Source: Costus lasius (Eukaryota > Streptophyta > Magnoliopsida > Zingiberales > Costaceae). Taken from it: a stretch of DNA of 64,000 nt. This document shows positions 1 to 13,200 of the stretch, piece after piece. Numbering within the stretch: the stretch's first letter is position 1; the number at the start of each line of letters is the position of its first letter. The notes below the pieces were generated by a model. The model made no database searches and was not told the origin of the DNA. It saw only the letters and a program-made list of their open reading frames with translations. The position numbers and the translations under genes were made by a program. The stretch spans positions 13,918,501 to 13,982,500 of the forward strand of contig CM050447.1 of NCBI GenBank assembly GCA_027563935.2, given 5' to 3'.

Positions 1-267
1 CACAAGATGTTCATGATGCTAATTTACAATATAGCTTATCTCTACCATACCTAATTCAATCGAAGGAGGCATTTCCTTGACTAAGTGTATGTTAAAAAAG
101 TAATGTAATATCCGACTCCATCCGCATTGTACCGAATTATCGTCAGCTTGTGGCTCATTGCAAGAACAAATTTACACAAAGATTTCTTCTAAAACAAATA
201 ATTACTACTTAAAACTATCATACCCTAAGTTAATAACGAAAAAGGAACAAATTTTGTAGCACAGTAC

Positions 268-575
268 GCTCTCTTTTGCCGTTGACGACTCTAGTGGTGG
301 AATCGAGGCGGTTTAGGTTCCACGCGGTCGACTCCTTGGCGAAACCCACATGATCGGGCCAGTTCTGGTTGTCGGGCTTCCTTCCGATACGCGAGCTCTC
401 AAAGAGGAGAAGCACGAAGGCTGGGAGGAAGAGAATCACGAGCCACCACCGTGAGGAGCTTGCGCTGCCCGCGGGGCGCAGGCTTCCTGCGCTTGTGGCG
501 AGAGCGAACTCGCGTCTTCCCCGAGACCTCATCGTCGTCATCACCAGAGATAGAGATGTAAACACCGTTCAACAT
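268..575 (-). pseudogene. DUF616 (TOD1/MUCI70 family) exon 1, duplicated and frameshifted
   Basis: This is the left-unit copy of exon 1 of the DUF616 gene whose intact version lies at 19705-20035. The initiator context (MLNGVYIS), the acidic stretch, the basic RHKRRKP patch, the membrane segment and the end NLNRLDSTTRVVNGKRE are all recognisable. The exon is 308 nt against 331 nt in the intact copy. The 23 missing bases lie between the basic patch and the membrane segment, so the two halves are in different frames. The splice donor after GAGC is kept. Exon 2 would lie left of the window. The full left-unit gene is therefore probably a pseudogene, although only exon 1 can be judged here. Confidence 0.88.
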
Positions 576-620
576 TGAAGGGAGTAAGAAAAAAAAACAG
601 AGATAAATGATGAAGCTAGC

Positions 621-774
621 GGAAAAAATTTTCCTAGGTCTCCGCCTAGGAATGTTAGGAGGGTTACATCTTACCACTTATTTTACTTTAATAATCCCAC
701 ACTTCGATTGTTGTGAAGGTTTTAGAAATTTGCACAGTTTAAAAAGAAAAATGGGCGGCTAAGGAAATTTTCTC
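621..774. mobile_element. Small MITE (Mutator-like) in DUF616 5' leader, left unit only
   Basis: This 154-bp block is absent from the matching site of the right unit near 20070. It is flanked by a 9-bp near-identical duplication, GAAGCTAGC (612-620) and GAAGCTGGC (775-783). The ends are imperfect inverted repeats, starting GGAAAAAATTTTCC and ending GGAAATTTTCTC. A 9-bp target duplication and G/A-rich termini fit a Mutator-type MITE, which is an inference. Confidence 0.6.
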
Positions 775-830
775 GAAGCTGGCGTGCTTCCAAACGAGGG
801 ATTCAATATTGAGAAAATAACGGTGTTGAA

Positions 831-2694
831 TAAACCGATTTTATATCATTGTCACGATTATTTTTGTTATAATAATAGTGCGGAAATAACGGGAAAAGTT
901 TTTTTTTTGTGAAGCAATAATATTGTTAGATTAATACTTATTAAATTATTAAAACATTTTTTAAAGTAATATTTAGCATTAGTTAATATTATTATAAAAT
1001 ATTTTTTGTATTATTGTAATGTATCAGAATGTTTCATTTTGTTGTTTTATTATGTTTTGTCATTATTTTATATTCTCTTTCATATAACCATTTGAAAAAT
1101 ATTTTTTTTAATTATCATTATTACCCATAAGTGAAGTGCATAGAACAATATCATACGCTATGTATGTAATTTGACTAGATCGCTTTAAACTTATATATAA
1201 GACAAAATACCTAATGGCAAAATAGCTATAGACCACATATATACAAAATATGTATATATAAATCATTCGCTTTCAAATAATAGTGCTCTTGAGTGTAAAT
1301 ATAATGAGTACGTGCAACTAGGAGTGGCAATGGGTCGGATACCTGCATTGCCACCCAAAACCCGAACTCGACCCGATTTTCAAACCCGATACTCGAATTG
1401 GACCCGAACCCGGGTTAAATATACTATTGTGTAACTCAAACTCGGGTCAAGTATCGATTAAATAAAATAAAAAATTATTTATTATCTATATTTTATAAAA
1501 ATATAATTTAAAAATTAAAATAATAATAAATATATTTATATAATAACTATTTATTATTATTTTTATATTTCTACTAATACAAAATATTTATATAATAGTT
1601 ATTTTATTTTTATTAATATTTTAATAAAAATATATTTATTTATTATTATTATTAAAATCAGGTATCAGATATCGAGTACCAGCATCACTAAACCTAAACC
1701 CGATAAAAATCCAACACATCAAACCTGACCCTGTTCCGTTTAGATAAATAGGTATCCAAACCCGGTGTAAACGGGTTGGGTACCCGACCCTAACGAGTAA
1801 TTTTACTTGCAACTAGTGTCCTCATCATGCATTTATCCTTAGCTACACCCTCACATCCTTTGGTCATCTTGTCATCGCCTCTTCCACTTTACCTATTTGT
1901 CAACCTGAAGAGTGATTTTTGCTTGAATCCATTAGCTCTTTCCTACATGCTTAGGGTTGAAGACACAAAGATGAGCACGATGAACAAAAAGCTAGGGTTT
2001 CTTCACATGTCTGGGCTTTAGTTTTGAAGAACTAGTAGAGGTAAAGAATGCTAATGAGAGGTATGAGTTTGAGATCTTTGGGGCTTAAAATATGATGAGA
2101 ATGAACAATTGAGAGTAATATTTAGTTTCCTTTTCTTTATTTTGTACAACTTTTTTGTTGCCTATTTATGGAGAAAAATTATTGTAGTTATAGATGATGG
2201 AGGAGCCGTGCGTCTAATTGTGCTCGATTTGTTGTGCCTAGTGAAAAATTATTGGACAACATTTTAAAAAACTTTAATGTAAATAGACAACAACATATTT
2301 GCTTTTTGTTGTTGTATATATAGTTCTACCTCTTTTTTGAGGAAAAATAGATAATCTTTTGAAAAACTAATGCTTTTGAAATCACACCTAACCCATGCAT
2401 TGCTAATTATTTATCAATTAGAGTAGTTCAGGAAGTCCCATTTCTAAATTTTGCAACATAAGTGAAGGAATTAATTAGTTGAATAGACTGTTATTCTATC
2501 AGATTATACTGCAATTACTTCACAAAAAAAAAAAAAATCCTTGGCCATTTCATGACAATGATCGATACTTGCAATCCTTGAAATCATAGTTTTCAGTCTT
2601 GTTCACACTAACACACTCGTATTTACTCGGACCGATACACGGCACAGGGTTAGATCATTGCACATTGAAATCAAACCTTGAATTATAGTTGAAA
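831..2694. other. Intergenic stretch between DUF616 exon 1 copy and PRCP copy, left unit
   Basis: AT-rich sequence matching about 20110-21614 of the right unit with scattered indels. Apart from the inserted element at 1322-1807 I see no exon or RNA gene. It would hold the DUF616 promoter side and the downstream flank of the PRCP copy. Confidence 0.6.
1322..1807. mobile_element. Non-autonomous DNA-transposon-like insertion (486 bp), left unit only
   Basis: The block is bounded by a perfect 9-bp direct repeat TGCAACTAG (1313-1321 and 1808-1816). The right unit has a single related site near 20735, so an empty site is visible. The ends share an inverted GGGTCGG-TACC motif (near 1332 and 1775) and are rich in ACCCGA/GGGTCGG, around a very AT-rich centre. 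It has no coding capacity. hAT or Mutator-derived MITE are both possible; the family call is inference. Confidence 0.65.
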
Positions 2695-5600
2695 CTACTC
2701 GATAAAATAGGATGCTTTCTCCTTGTAATAATCATAAAGCCAACCTCTTATAATACTGATTTCCGTATCCCTCTGCTCTATCAACCAGATGGGATCCTCC
2801 TCAGTTGAAACACGCAGATCGATGTGATGTGCCCCTGCAAACAAATATTAAATGTAAATAGAACTGTCTTCTGAAGAAAAATAATAGATCAAACTACGCA
2901 AGAAATACCTAGTTCAGTTACAAGCGCAACGATACTCTCCGATATATTCTGAAGGACACTGGAAACCAGAGCACATTGAAAGAACCATCAAGCTCAAAGG
3001 CAATAGATGTTGAAGCAAAAGAAAAAGAAAAGAAAAGGTTCTCAAGAAAAACAAATAAAGGGCTTTACCTGCCACCACTCCAGGGATCCAGCAATCCATT
3101 TGAGAATATGATATTGCTGCCAAATTTCTTCAATACTGTCTTGATATCCTTTAGAATTTGATGTTTGGCAACATTATTATGAAAATACAGTTTAACATAT
3201 TTAAACCACTAGCAGGAAAGATTAGTTATTATTCAGCAAACGATCAAAACAAACTTACAATATTTGGAAGAATAACTGATTAAAGCTTTTATATCATAAA
3301 TTGGACTAAACAATGATTGCTTATCCACTAACAAAAACAAACCACTTATAGAGAGCGCTTATGATACCACCAGGAACCTATTTGATCAAATGCAGAATAT
3401 ATTCAGTAGTTTATTGCACTACTCTAGTGTCAGCTATACCAAAGTGGCAACAAAATTTTGACAGAGCTGAAGTATGAAGAATTGTAATTTAAAACAACTA
3501 ATGTACATGTTACAGGGCACAAAACTAGTTTACAGGCTCTATAGGATCAGATCATAAGATCCTATAAGTATAATAAAATAATAATATTTTATACATTATG
3601 TGCATATATTAGTGTATAAACTGTAAAGATGTAACTCCTTAAATTTTAATCTTTAAACTATACACTACAGTCCTAACTCCTTAAGCCCTGAGTCCTAACA
3701 AGGAAAGAATAAGTAACAAAGGTGAAAGAAGGGGAATAGGGAAACAAATAGTATCGGGCTCGGTGAAGCTTCTCGAAACTTCTCTAGCACAGCAGTCCTT
3801 CTCGAGCAATGACAACTTGCTACCTTCCCAAGCTGCAGTGAAGAGCTCCCGAGTAGCAATCCTCGGCAGCTATGACATGTGTCCTTTCACGGCAGCAATG
3901 AAGAGCTTCTATGCAATAGTCCTTCCCGAGCGGCAATGGATTGTTTGACCTGCATCCTTCCTGAGCGATAGAGAAGAGCTCCCCTCTCCCCGAGCAATGG
4001 CAACAAAAAGAGGTTCAAGTGTCCTGCGTGATCTACGTAGATCACGTCCTTTCCAAGCAGTGACAAAGAGAGGCACTCAGGCGGCGACAAAGAAGAGACA
4101 AAAAGTTTGCAAGATGCGGCAACTTACTTGTTTGTTTCAGCTCGAGGAAGACGAAGCGACTTTGTTGAGTTAACTTTGCTAACCTTATCCGAGTCAACTA
4201 ATCCCATCGAGTTGACTTGCAAGTTTAACTGAGTTAACAGTAAAAATTGATTCTATTAAAGAGTTGACTCGCCTTGCCTCAGCCAGCTCATAAAATCATT
4301 GAACAAGTCAACTCGCATATTTTATTAGATAGACAAGCCTAGAGTCTAAGCTTAACCTTCCCAAGTTATAGACTTTAAATTACAAACAAAGATGCAACTC
4401 CTACCATCTGCAAGTTAGCGCAGCCTCATCTATATCCCATCAACTTCAAAAATAAATTCTTGTTTCACTTTTTCCTCTCCATAAGTACCAAGCACAAGGG
4501 ATGAAAAAGTGTTACAACTCACCCAAGGAAACTGATCCATGAACCTCATAGCATGACCCAATTGAAAAATGCTTACACAAGTTAATGGCAATAAACTCAT
4601 TATGTCTTATATATCATAAATATTTTCATCTTACTTCTCATATGGACTATACCAAGATATCAATCTCCTCCAGACTTAACATCCTTATCAAGTCCAATGC
4701 CTAATGCATAGGTGAGAACCATTCATGAGGCAGTCTATTATTAGCACCACCATCCACAACAAATAACTGTACTTTTTCCAAGTTTGCTCTAATATCATTT
4801 TCTAATGGAAAAATATTTAAGCCCCATTTAACGATAATAAGCTCAATATATTTTATGTACTATGACAATTCTCATCTTTCTTCCTATGTGACTAAATGGG
4901 AATATCATAAGAAGCATTATTAAGGGGAAACAAGGATAAATTGAGCAGTTCTTCATAATATTATTGGCTCTTAGACAACATAATAAAGATTCTTCCATAC
5001 TCTAGAAAAAGGGAAAAGACTTATACAAATACTCATTTGATAAAGTGGAAGGCAATATCTATCAATAGGGTGATTGTCACCAACAAGGTTCTGAAAGTGT
5101 GTCCATACGTGGAAGGGTGTCATCACTGTCATGGAATGACTAAATGACTTCCAATACTTCTAAGTCATGCTAACGACTCCAATTATTCAAGTTATGCTAA
5201 CTACTCTCACCATTCCATTTTATAATAATTTCCACTTGCCCCATAAGCATAGACTGTCTTTGTTTTTGCTGCTTCTTCGGTAGCTGATTTCTCCTTAAAA
5301 GATGCCACCACTTACTTGCATGGCTTTATGGAAAACATGATAGCAGCCGACAAACTTAGTGAAGTGGCGCACCAAGTTATTAAGATTGTTGAATTTTATA
5401 GTTGGTGTACAGGCAAACAACTAGAGTCATAGAAACTCTATTCTAATTAGAGGGGCTGAAGTACAATTTCAAACTGGATCATTCTGTCTTTTGGTGTTTT
5501 TGAAATCAAGAAATTTGGGGGAAAGGATCAATATTAGGTTTCTACATTGTGATCATTCACAAATCTCGAACCAGCTGAGCTACGCTTTGCACTTGCTTAT

Positions 5601-7838
5601 TATTTCCCATAAACCAAGCACTCAGAGAAGCATTTCCATGTGCTTATAAACCATGTTATAGCAGAAATAATCTGCTCTTACAACTTATCAAGTTATCATC
5701 AAATTGTAAAACCAAAGATAGAAAAAGTTGGCTTAAGATCTAAGTTTTAAAAGATAGCATTTCTTAAAATAAACTAATACAGCATCAGAATTAGAACAAG
5801 TAGAACAATATTTCGCGTTTCCTACCTTTCGCTACAACCTATGCAGACTTGACAAAAGTTAAAAATGGTTCTTAAGTCATAATTGAGCGGAGAATCAACT
5901 AACATAACAAACCCAAGTTCTATTCCGATTACCAAATCAAGGATGCCAAAAAAATAGATATAAACTTGAAGTTTGAATAGATAGTGCTTCTTAACTAAAT
6001 CATCTGACTTACATGACCTCCAAACTCAGTTGTAATCCATCGAGACCTTGGCCTTACACCATAATATTGAACACACTGATCTTCGTATGCAGCATAATCA
6101 AAATCATATTCTGGAAACATGCTACTGTCTTTGCTGCTGGACATAGGCATAACCATCTCGGTACAAGCCTGAAGTCACGTAAAAAATTATTGCTCAAAGA
6201 TATTAACAATATGAAAAGAGTATAATTGAGAAAATAAATACCTGCCAGTTCCAGGCACTCATTCCATGCGGATCATCATTCAAATCAAAACAATCCACAT
6301 TACCTGAATAGTTGTAATAGATGCTTACTCCAGCAAATATACGCTCTAAGATACTAGTCCCATTAGGGTAACTATCAATTTGTCTGCATACCTGCAAAGT
6401 GGGATGAATTATTGCAAGGGATAAAAAAATAAAGCCAATTAAACTATTGATGTGCACTGACTACCCTATATTTCCACTTACTCTCAAACATAAGGTAAAA
6501 GAACTGAGAAACAAATGATCATTCTGAATTTCAACTAAAAGAAGTAGGACCTGGTGTAATAAAATGGACTAACAAACATCAGATGACATAGGATTAGTTA
6601 ACACTTAACAAACAATCACAAAATTTGATGTCTGTCTTACATTAGTTATGTATGTAAAAGATGTATACATGCAGAATTGTCTGTCAACAAAATGGCAAAT
6701 GAAATCTATAAATAACAAGAGAAATGGTGGACCTAGTAGGCCTTGCATACAGGTGCACTATCCACTAGGTGCACACAATTAGTCATCTACTGTGATAAGA
6801 CAGGAGCATTACCCTTACAGAAAGAATGAGTGATAAAGCCAAAAACTAAAGATCACCCACTGCCCAGCAGATACTTAAAGAATTAAACTGTTTGACATCC
6901 AAAATATGTACTTAAGCAATCTATAACTTCTGCTTACATCAAAAGACTTACAGAATTATATAGATATTGTCAACTGACCCCCTTTATTGGATTTGACGGC
7001 AATGGAATGAGAAATTCAGAAGGATATGGGTAGTCAACCATAGCGAGATAGCTGTAAGCAGAATTTAACCAATCCGAGAGTTCCCCAGTATTGTTAAGCT
7101 CCCTGTAGTCCATTAATCCACATTCTCAACATACCAGGAGGAAACATTAGTCATAACAGAAAACAGACAAATTTCCCCTCAATGAGAAGAAAAGACTACC
7201 GTCAGAACTCATCTCACCGGCACAAGTGGAAGTCTCTGCTGAGCTTGAGCAAACCATCATTATCCATCCCTTGACTTTCCAGTGCATCCCAAGACTCCTT
7301 TATAGCTTTAAAGCAGCTCAAACTTTCACGCTGAAACAAGTTATAAGCTGGGATCAAGAAGCTAAGCAAAGTAAAGCAAGTAATTATGTCCCTATTCATC
7401 CATGTAGAAGGGAATGAATATATACATACTTTAAAGTCATTGGACACAATATCATAGAATTTGTAGGGTGGAACAATGTCTTCAAATTGAAGAATGGGGG
7501 CAGAGGAAGCAAGTGCACCTATGGCAATATGTGGGTACTTTAACCTCATCCAAGCAGCCAGCACTACAGCTCAACACGCCAAAGATGTCAACTAAGACAT
7601 CAGAATTCAAGAAGAAATATATATAGAAAACAAAAAGTAAAAACAACTTACTTCCTCCGTAGGAACCACCAAATAGTACCACTGGGCTATCTTCTGATGA
7701 CAAATTACGTTTCAGGTCAGCAAGCAAAACAGAAAAGTCAGCAAGTGCTTGCTCAGTTGTAAGATATGACAGAGAATCAGCATTCTCGTACGCATCCTCT
7801 TTGCTTCCATATGGCATCGACTTCCCATAGTATCGGTG
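2695..7838 (-). pseudogene. Prolylcarboxypeptidase-like S28 peptidase, 5'-truncated duplicate (exons 2-10)
   Basis: Exons, in transcript order: 7652-7838, 7430-7563, 7218-7330, 6979-7102, 6242-6391, 6013-6168, 3069-3148, 2909-2958, 2695-2834. They match exons 2-10 of the intact gene at 21615-29034 with a few substitutions (for example PPYKFYD for PPYTFYD, and FDLNDDP for FDLDDDP). I found no frameshift or stop, and the splice sites are kept. The catalytic GGSYGG serine, the LDPWSGG aspartate and the AHHIDLR histidine are all encoded. Exon 1 (signal peptide and N-terminal part of the fold) is missing because the duplication ends at 9149, inside intron 1. Without another first exon it cannot make a secreted enzyme. 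It may be read from the HCF164 fragment upstream (see findings). Confidence 0.9.
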
Positions 7839-9149
7839 CTATCAGAAATGAAGAAACCAAGAAGATAGGATTTTTGGAAGGCTAGGGGATAAATTGACAA
7901 ATAGTACAATGACTTGAAGCATTTTTAGATGCAGAATGACTAAGCTTATTCACTAATATATCTTTAATACAAATCCATTTTTAAAAAAGCATAAAAAATT
8001 TAGAAGAATCGCATCATTTTCTATTATAGGCGCAAGAAGTTCATGATATATACATGTCTACATAAACTGTAGCTGACTGGAATCATAAGAATAATAATCA
8101 AAATTGTACAAATAGGACCACTTTTTTCTCTCTTAAATAGAGGATCTCAATTACATCATGTAATAGAACATATAGTTGATAGTTGACCTATTAGAATACC
8201 AAATTAAATAAAGGAAATATTGCAAAAATAAAGAGGTTTGCTATGTCAAATGAGATTGCCACATGGTCCAAGAATTTCAAAGGATCTGAGTATGAGCCAA
8301 ATATTTATAGTGAAGCTAAGTTCAATTCAAATAACTTAGATAGGCGGTTGGGTGCTACACATTTAAGCTCGAACAGGGCAATGACCGTAGAAATGACCAA
8401 AAGGGTATGGTGTAATTTGATTTTAAGAAAAGAACTCATAAGGGTGCGGTAAACCTAAGGAAAGTCAACTCATATTGAAATCCCAATTAACTCAACCAGA
8501 TCCATGATACACAGCTTTAAAAAAGGATGATCAGAGTTGCCATTAAGGGATCAGCAATTGACTCATATTGAAATAACTCATATTGAAAATTTCAAGATGG
8601 GGTCAGCACATGCTACACATCTTGAGATCTTCCTAGACACATGATCCAGTGGTGCTATAACCTTGTGACGAAGTGGAGTTACAACCATGTTGTTTTCTCT
8701 GTCAGCATGTAAGTATTAATTTCATTTGGGATAGTAGTTTCCTAGAATGGATGATGTTAGAAGGATTACAATCAATTGTTGATGGTGATGTTTGGCAAAA
8801 AGGTGTTATAGGTAACTCGGGAGACATCAACTCCGAAAAGAGGTAAAGTTAATCCGTTGGAAATTTTCAATAGTGGTATAGGAAAGCATTGCATGTTGTG
8901 CTTGTTAAATAATAGAGGTGGAACAAAAGTCAGTATTGTCAGGCATATCCTGATCATGTTGAAACTCTTCAGAGGTACTATTGTTATCTCAATGCCGTGT
9001 GAATCATATTGAATTTGATGTTGAATATGATCATCCTCATCAGCAATCACTTCACCACCAAATATTGTAGTCAAGGATATTGTCTTCTTCAAAAATTATG
9101 TTCAAGAGTTCATGATCAACAGCACAGTGACCAAAGTCATTAGGGTTAG
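7839..9149. other. Remnant of PRCP intron 1 up to the duplication breakpoint
   Basis: Corresponds base for base to 26632-27942 of the intact gene. Homology stops exactly after TAGGGTTAG at 9149 and 27942. Small ORFs inside are shared by both copies but resemble no protein I know. Confidence 0.75.
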
Positions 9150-10220
9150 AGAGCTTCTTTTGGACGAATTTGGACAGAGGCGGCTATAGGGCAAAACTCA
9201 AGCAGCTGAGCTATTTCAGGCTAGAATATCACGAAAAGGGAAGATTTTAACGCTTCATCTTCATCTCCAGATTGAAGAAAAAGGTTTTTCATTACTTTCC
9301 TAGTGTCTTCTTGTAATTCTATTAAGTTCTTATGTCAAATTCATCAACTTACATGTTGTTTACGAAGAACATGAACGATTTATGGATAAAACTTGTTGTT
9401 TTAATCTTTGTCATGAATTTTATAGAGTTGATTTGATTAGAATTGTGTTTTATTTCATAATTTTACTCTGGCCAAGTGATTTTACGTCTTAGAGGTCGCG
9501 AGAAGAACCGAGAGGTGAATCGTGACGTTGGATCTACTCTTCTTAGACCTGCGAATCCAATCACGAGAGTAGTTTGTATTTATTTAAAAAAATTTTCATG
9601 ACTTTTCACATAGCTTAAAGGGTCTATTTACAGTAATTGTCACAAGAGTAGAGAATTGTCGTAAATAGGTACCATTTCGAAGCGTAATCTATACATTAGG
9701 AAAAATCTCTTTCAACGCTTTAATTTTCTATATAAAGATTCATTTTTTTTAATTTATAAATCGTCAGCGCAGTGAAATCCCGGTCTCAATTCTCTCCGTA
9801 TTGATTTTTACTCAAAACGTTCGCTTTTACTCTCTCGTATTTAGAAGTTTTCGAACAAAAATCACAATTTGATTTGTCTAGCTATAGATCGATCGTGTAA
9901 TTGGTACTTGACCATCAGATCCTCGTTAGAAACGATCTTTATTTTATTACTTCGATACAACTGTGCACTTACAGTCACATCAATAACATATACATATTGC
10001 TAGTTTTCTGTATACTTGACACAACTAACCTCCACATCTTAACAAATTACATACCCCAAAAGATATTTCTTTACATATTGAAACTTCACTTTCATTTTAC
10101 AAATGTTTTAATGTTTTTGTAATGTAAGATGGAGTATTTTATAAATTATCTGTGCAATGTATATTATGTAGAAATAATAAAATAAAACTACCTGAACTAG
10201 TGCTATATTGGAAAAATCTG
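9150..10220. mobile_element. Probable LTR-retrotransposon remnant at the duplication junction
   Basis: The sequence between the PRCP breakpoint and the broken HCF164 exon has no counterpart elsewhere in the window. The stretch around 9760-9970 (CGTCAGCGCAGTGAAATCCC, then a CGATCTTTATTTTATTACTTCGATAC-like run ending GTGCACTTACAG) looks to me like the 3' part of a plant LTR and leader. No paired LTR, primer-binding site or ORF was found, so this is a weak call based on sequence character. Confidence 0.35.
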
Positions 10221-10295
10221 TGGAGCTAACTCATGACAAACGTCACACCAATCTGCATAAAACTCGATAATAGTAGGTTTCCCATTGGTAAGAGC

Positions 10296-13200
10296 CTGCG
10301 TAACAGCAATTTTATAATAGGGAGCAAACACAAATAATAAAATAAATTTTTTTCAAAAATAGCTTATTTTGTTTGAATACTTGATACATTTATAAAAACT
10401 CATCATGGGGGATATCTTAGCTCAGTACGATATATTGCCAATAAAGCGTATTCAATACTGCTTTACTTAATACTTTTTTATTCTTGACAAAAGTGGATAG
10501 GAGCCACAATAACCTAAATCCTAAAGCTTTTTGCATTATTGTTTAGGGATTTTTCATGAGAATTAGCAATTGATACACACAGGAAGCATTTCACCTGGAC
10601 ATCAAGGCATTTGCATGGATAGTTCATATATTCAATTAATTCCGCATTCCTGTAAGCAAAAGAAGTGTATACACGTCAATTTTATTTGTGGAGAAAAAAT
10701 GGAGAAGCTAATGTTTCTTTTTCCAGCTTTAGTGAGGTATTTGAAATCTTACTATATATGTGAAGGTGTAACTTTCCCTTGCACTACAAGTTAATTATAT
10801 AAGAAGTCACATGCTAGTCATCCGAGTCAGATGCTGACAAAGAGGCAACCATGGTTGCCGTATATGGAGACGGAAAAATAGCTTTTTATAAGACAGTTCA
10901 ATAACCGGCTTACTTTTGCGCAGTGTAGTTTTTCTCTCAAGTAGTCTTGTGCAGTCTTGTGCACCTGCAAAAACAAAAGTTTCTGGCTGTACCAAGATCT
11001 CACTCAAATGAGAAGTTAGTTCCAAGTCTAACTTGAGGTTCAAGTGTTAAAAGATTTACCATGTTGGAAAGTCCCTATTTATAATTGGCAGGATCCTGCA
11101 TAGCCATGACGATAGTTTAGCCCAAGCAATTTGTCATCTAGTTGGATCTAAGACAAGTTGCCCGGGTTTTAGTCTTGGCTATCCTAGTCCATTAGAGGAA
11201 TTTGTTGGTCACATATCACACGCGTTGATAGGATATGGTCAGCTAGAAGATAACTAATTCACTTAGTTCCTCTTGTATGGCAATAGTCAATGAGGGCGAT
11301 AGAGACCAGCCACACTAATGAGGCATCATATGCTATTGGGTAGGTGATACATAATTTACCCCTTATCAATCATCATCTAGAGGTGTCAAACAGGTCCGGC
11401 AGCCCATAGTCTGCACTGGTCAAGTATATCACGGGTGAACTCAGCTTGACATGTAGACGATCAATAGGTCACAGGCAACATTTGGCCTCTATGTGAACTA
11501 TCATTAGTGGGGTCTTTACAACATTCAAGACTAGCCAAACATTGCCTACTCATGATCAAGACTACCACCTAACAAAATGCAAAACAGGACATGATCAAAA
11601 TGGTCCAACACTAGTGAACCCATTGCTTAACACAACCCAATGACCAAATAGCAGTAATGGAGAGGGAGATTTTGAGTTTAAAAATCATATTTTTGTTGTT
11701 TCCTACAACAATTAACAAATTAAAAAAGGATTTGTTTACCATATAGGCATACTTCGACTATTTATTCCCTTTTAATAGCTAATAAGCTATGAAAAAAATA
11801 GTAAAAGAAAGGACTCTGACTCCCTTCCACCATTTTTCCACACCCAAATTCTAATTCTTCTACTTTCTCTTAACGTTCTCTTAATCTCTCTGATTTTATT
11901 TTAGAGTCTTAAATTCCTATAAAACAATCTAATCTTCTATTAGTTACTATCAGAATTCAATTACATTCATGAGGTCAGGTGGGATATCTTTATGTCTAGG
12001 CTAGACTAGCACAACTTGTTTCATACTTGTGTTATCAACTAATGCACTTGCATATATTCAGATGCTCATTCTATTGATTCCTCACACAAGGTACAGAACA
12101 GCCAATCTCAACCAATTTGTAATGGGAACAAACGAATCTGATCGGGTTTTGGCTGAGGAATCAGCTACTAATGGTAGTAGGCAAGAAAACAAATCTAGAA
12201 TCAGCCCAAGTTTGTTAAAACCGGGTAAGGTGCCAAATGAAATCAATTGAATTCAAAAGAAATAGTTGGAATTGACGAGAGTTAATACATTTTTGTTGAT
12301 TGTATTATCTATCAGATTCCCACCGTACAATCCGTACAAAACAGAGAAGAGTGGGTTTCAAAGTAGAGATTGTAAAGAAAAAAAAAAGAGAGAAAAGCAA
12401 AGAAAAAATTTACATGTTTTTAATCCTTTAGTGCTGTCTTTGCTGAAACTTCTCGGCTATTAGTTATTTAATTTATGGAGCAAAGTGTTTACAAGTTAAG
12501 AAAGAAATTCAAAAAGCTAGATAACAGATGGTATCAATATTGCAAAATTCTATAATAGTAATTTCTAGATGCATAAACAACTGGATTTAGCCTCAATAAA
12601 AGATATTTTGAGTGAAAATAAGTTGAGATAGCACGGACATGCTCAAAGCACCGTAGATCTTATTGTTAAATAAGTTGAATCAATTAGGATTTAGTGCAAA
12701 GTGTGAAAGGAAGAGACAAAAGAATACTTATTTTTTAAGAAGAAATTTATTTAATCATAAGCGTCTCCATAGTCGGAGACCAAGACCAAAATACAGCTAA
12801 GTTCATTGGGCTAGCAGTAGGAGCGGTTTTAATATTTGGTCTGCTTATTGCCCAATGAACTTAGCTGTAGTTTGGTCTCCGATGGAAATGCTTTTGCTTA
12901 AATAATTTTTCTTTTTTAAAAAGTATTCTTTGTCTCTTCCTTTCACTCTTTGCACCAAATCCTAATTGATTCAACTTATTTAACAATACAAAAAAAAATT
13001 CTTTGGCATTAAGATTTGTATGTTCATGATGGTTGGACAATTGGAGCTTCGAAAGCTGGCATTCCATACGTGTACAAGAGTAAATATGCATGTACAAGAG
13101 AAAATTACATAGAATCGGTGTTTGTGGTCAATTCAACAATGTGAGAGAATTTGGAAATTGAAATATTGGGGGTCATATTAAAACCTAGATACAAACAGGC

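Noticed and set aside
8772..9092. Conserved 106-aa minus ORF in both duplicate copies (also 27565-27885)
   Set aside because: Conservation is explained by the recent duplication; it lies in PRCP intron 1, has no recognisable domain and many changes between copies alter amino acids.
10807..11043. 78-aa minus ORF in the HCF164 intron
   Set aside because: No match to the missing HCF164 exons or to another family; splice context absent.
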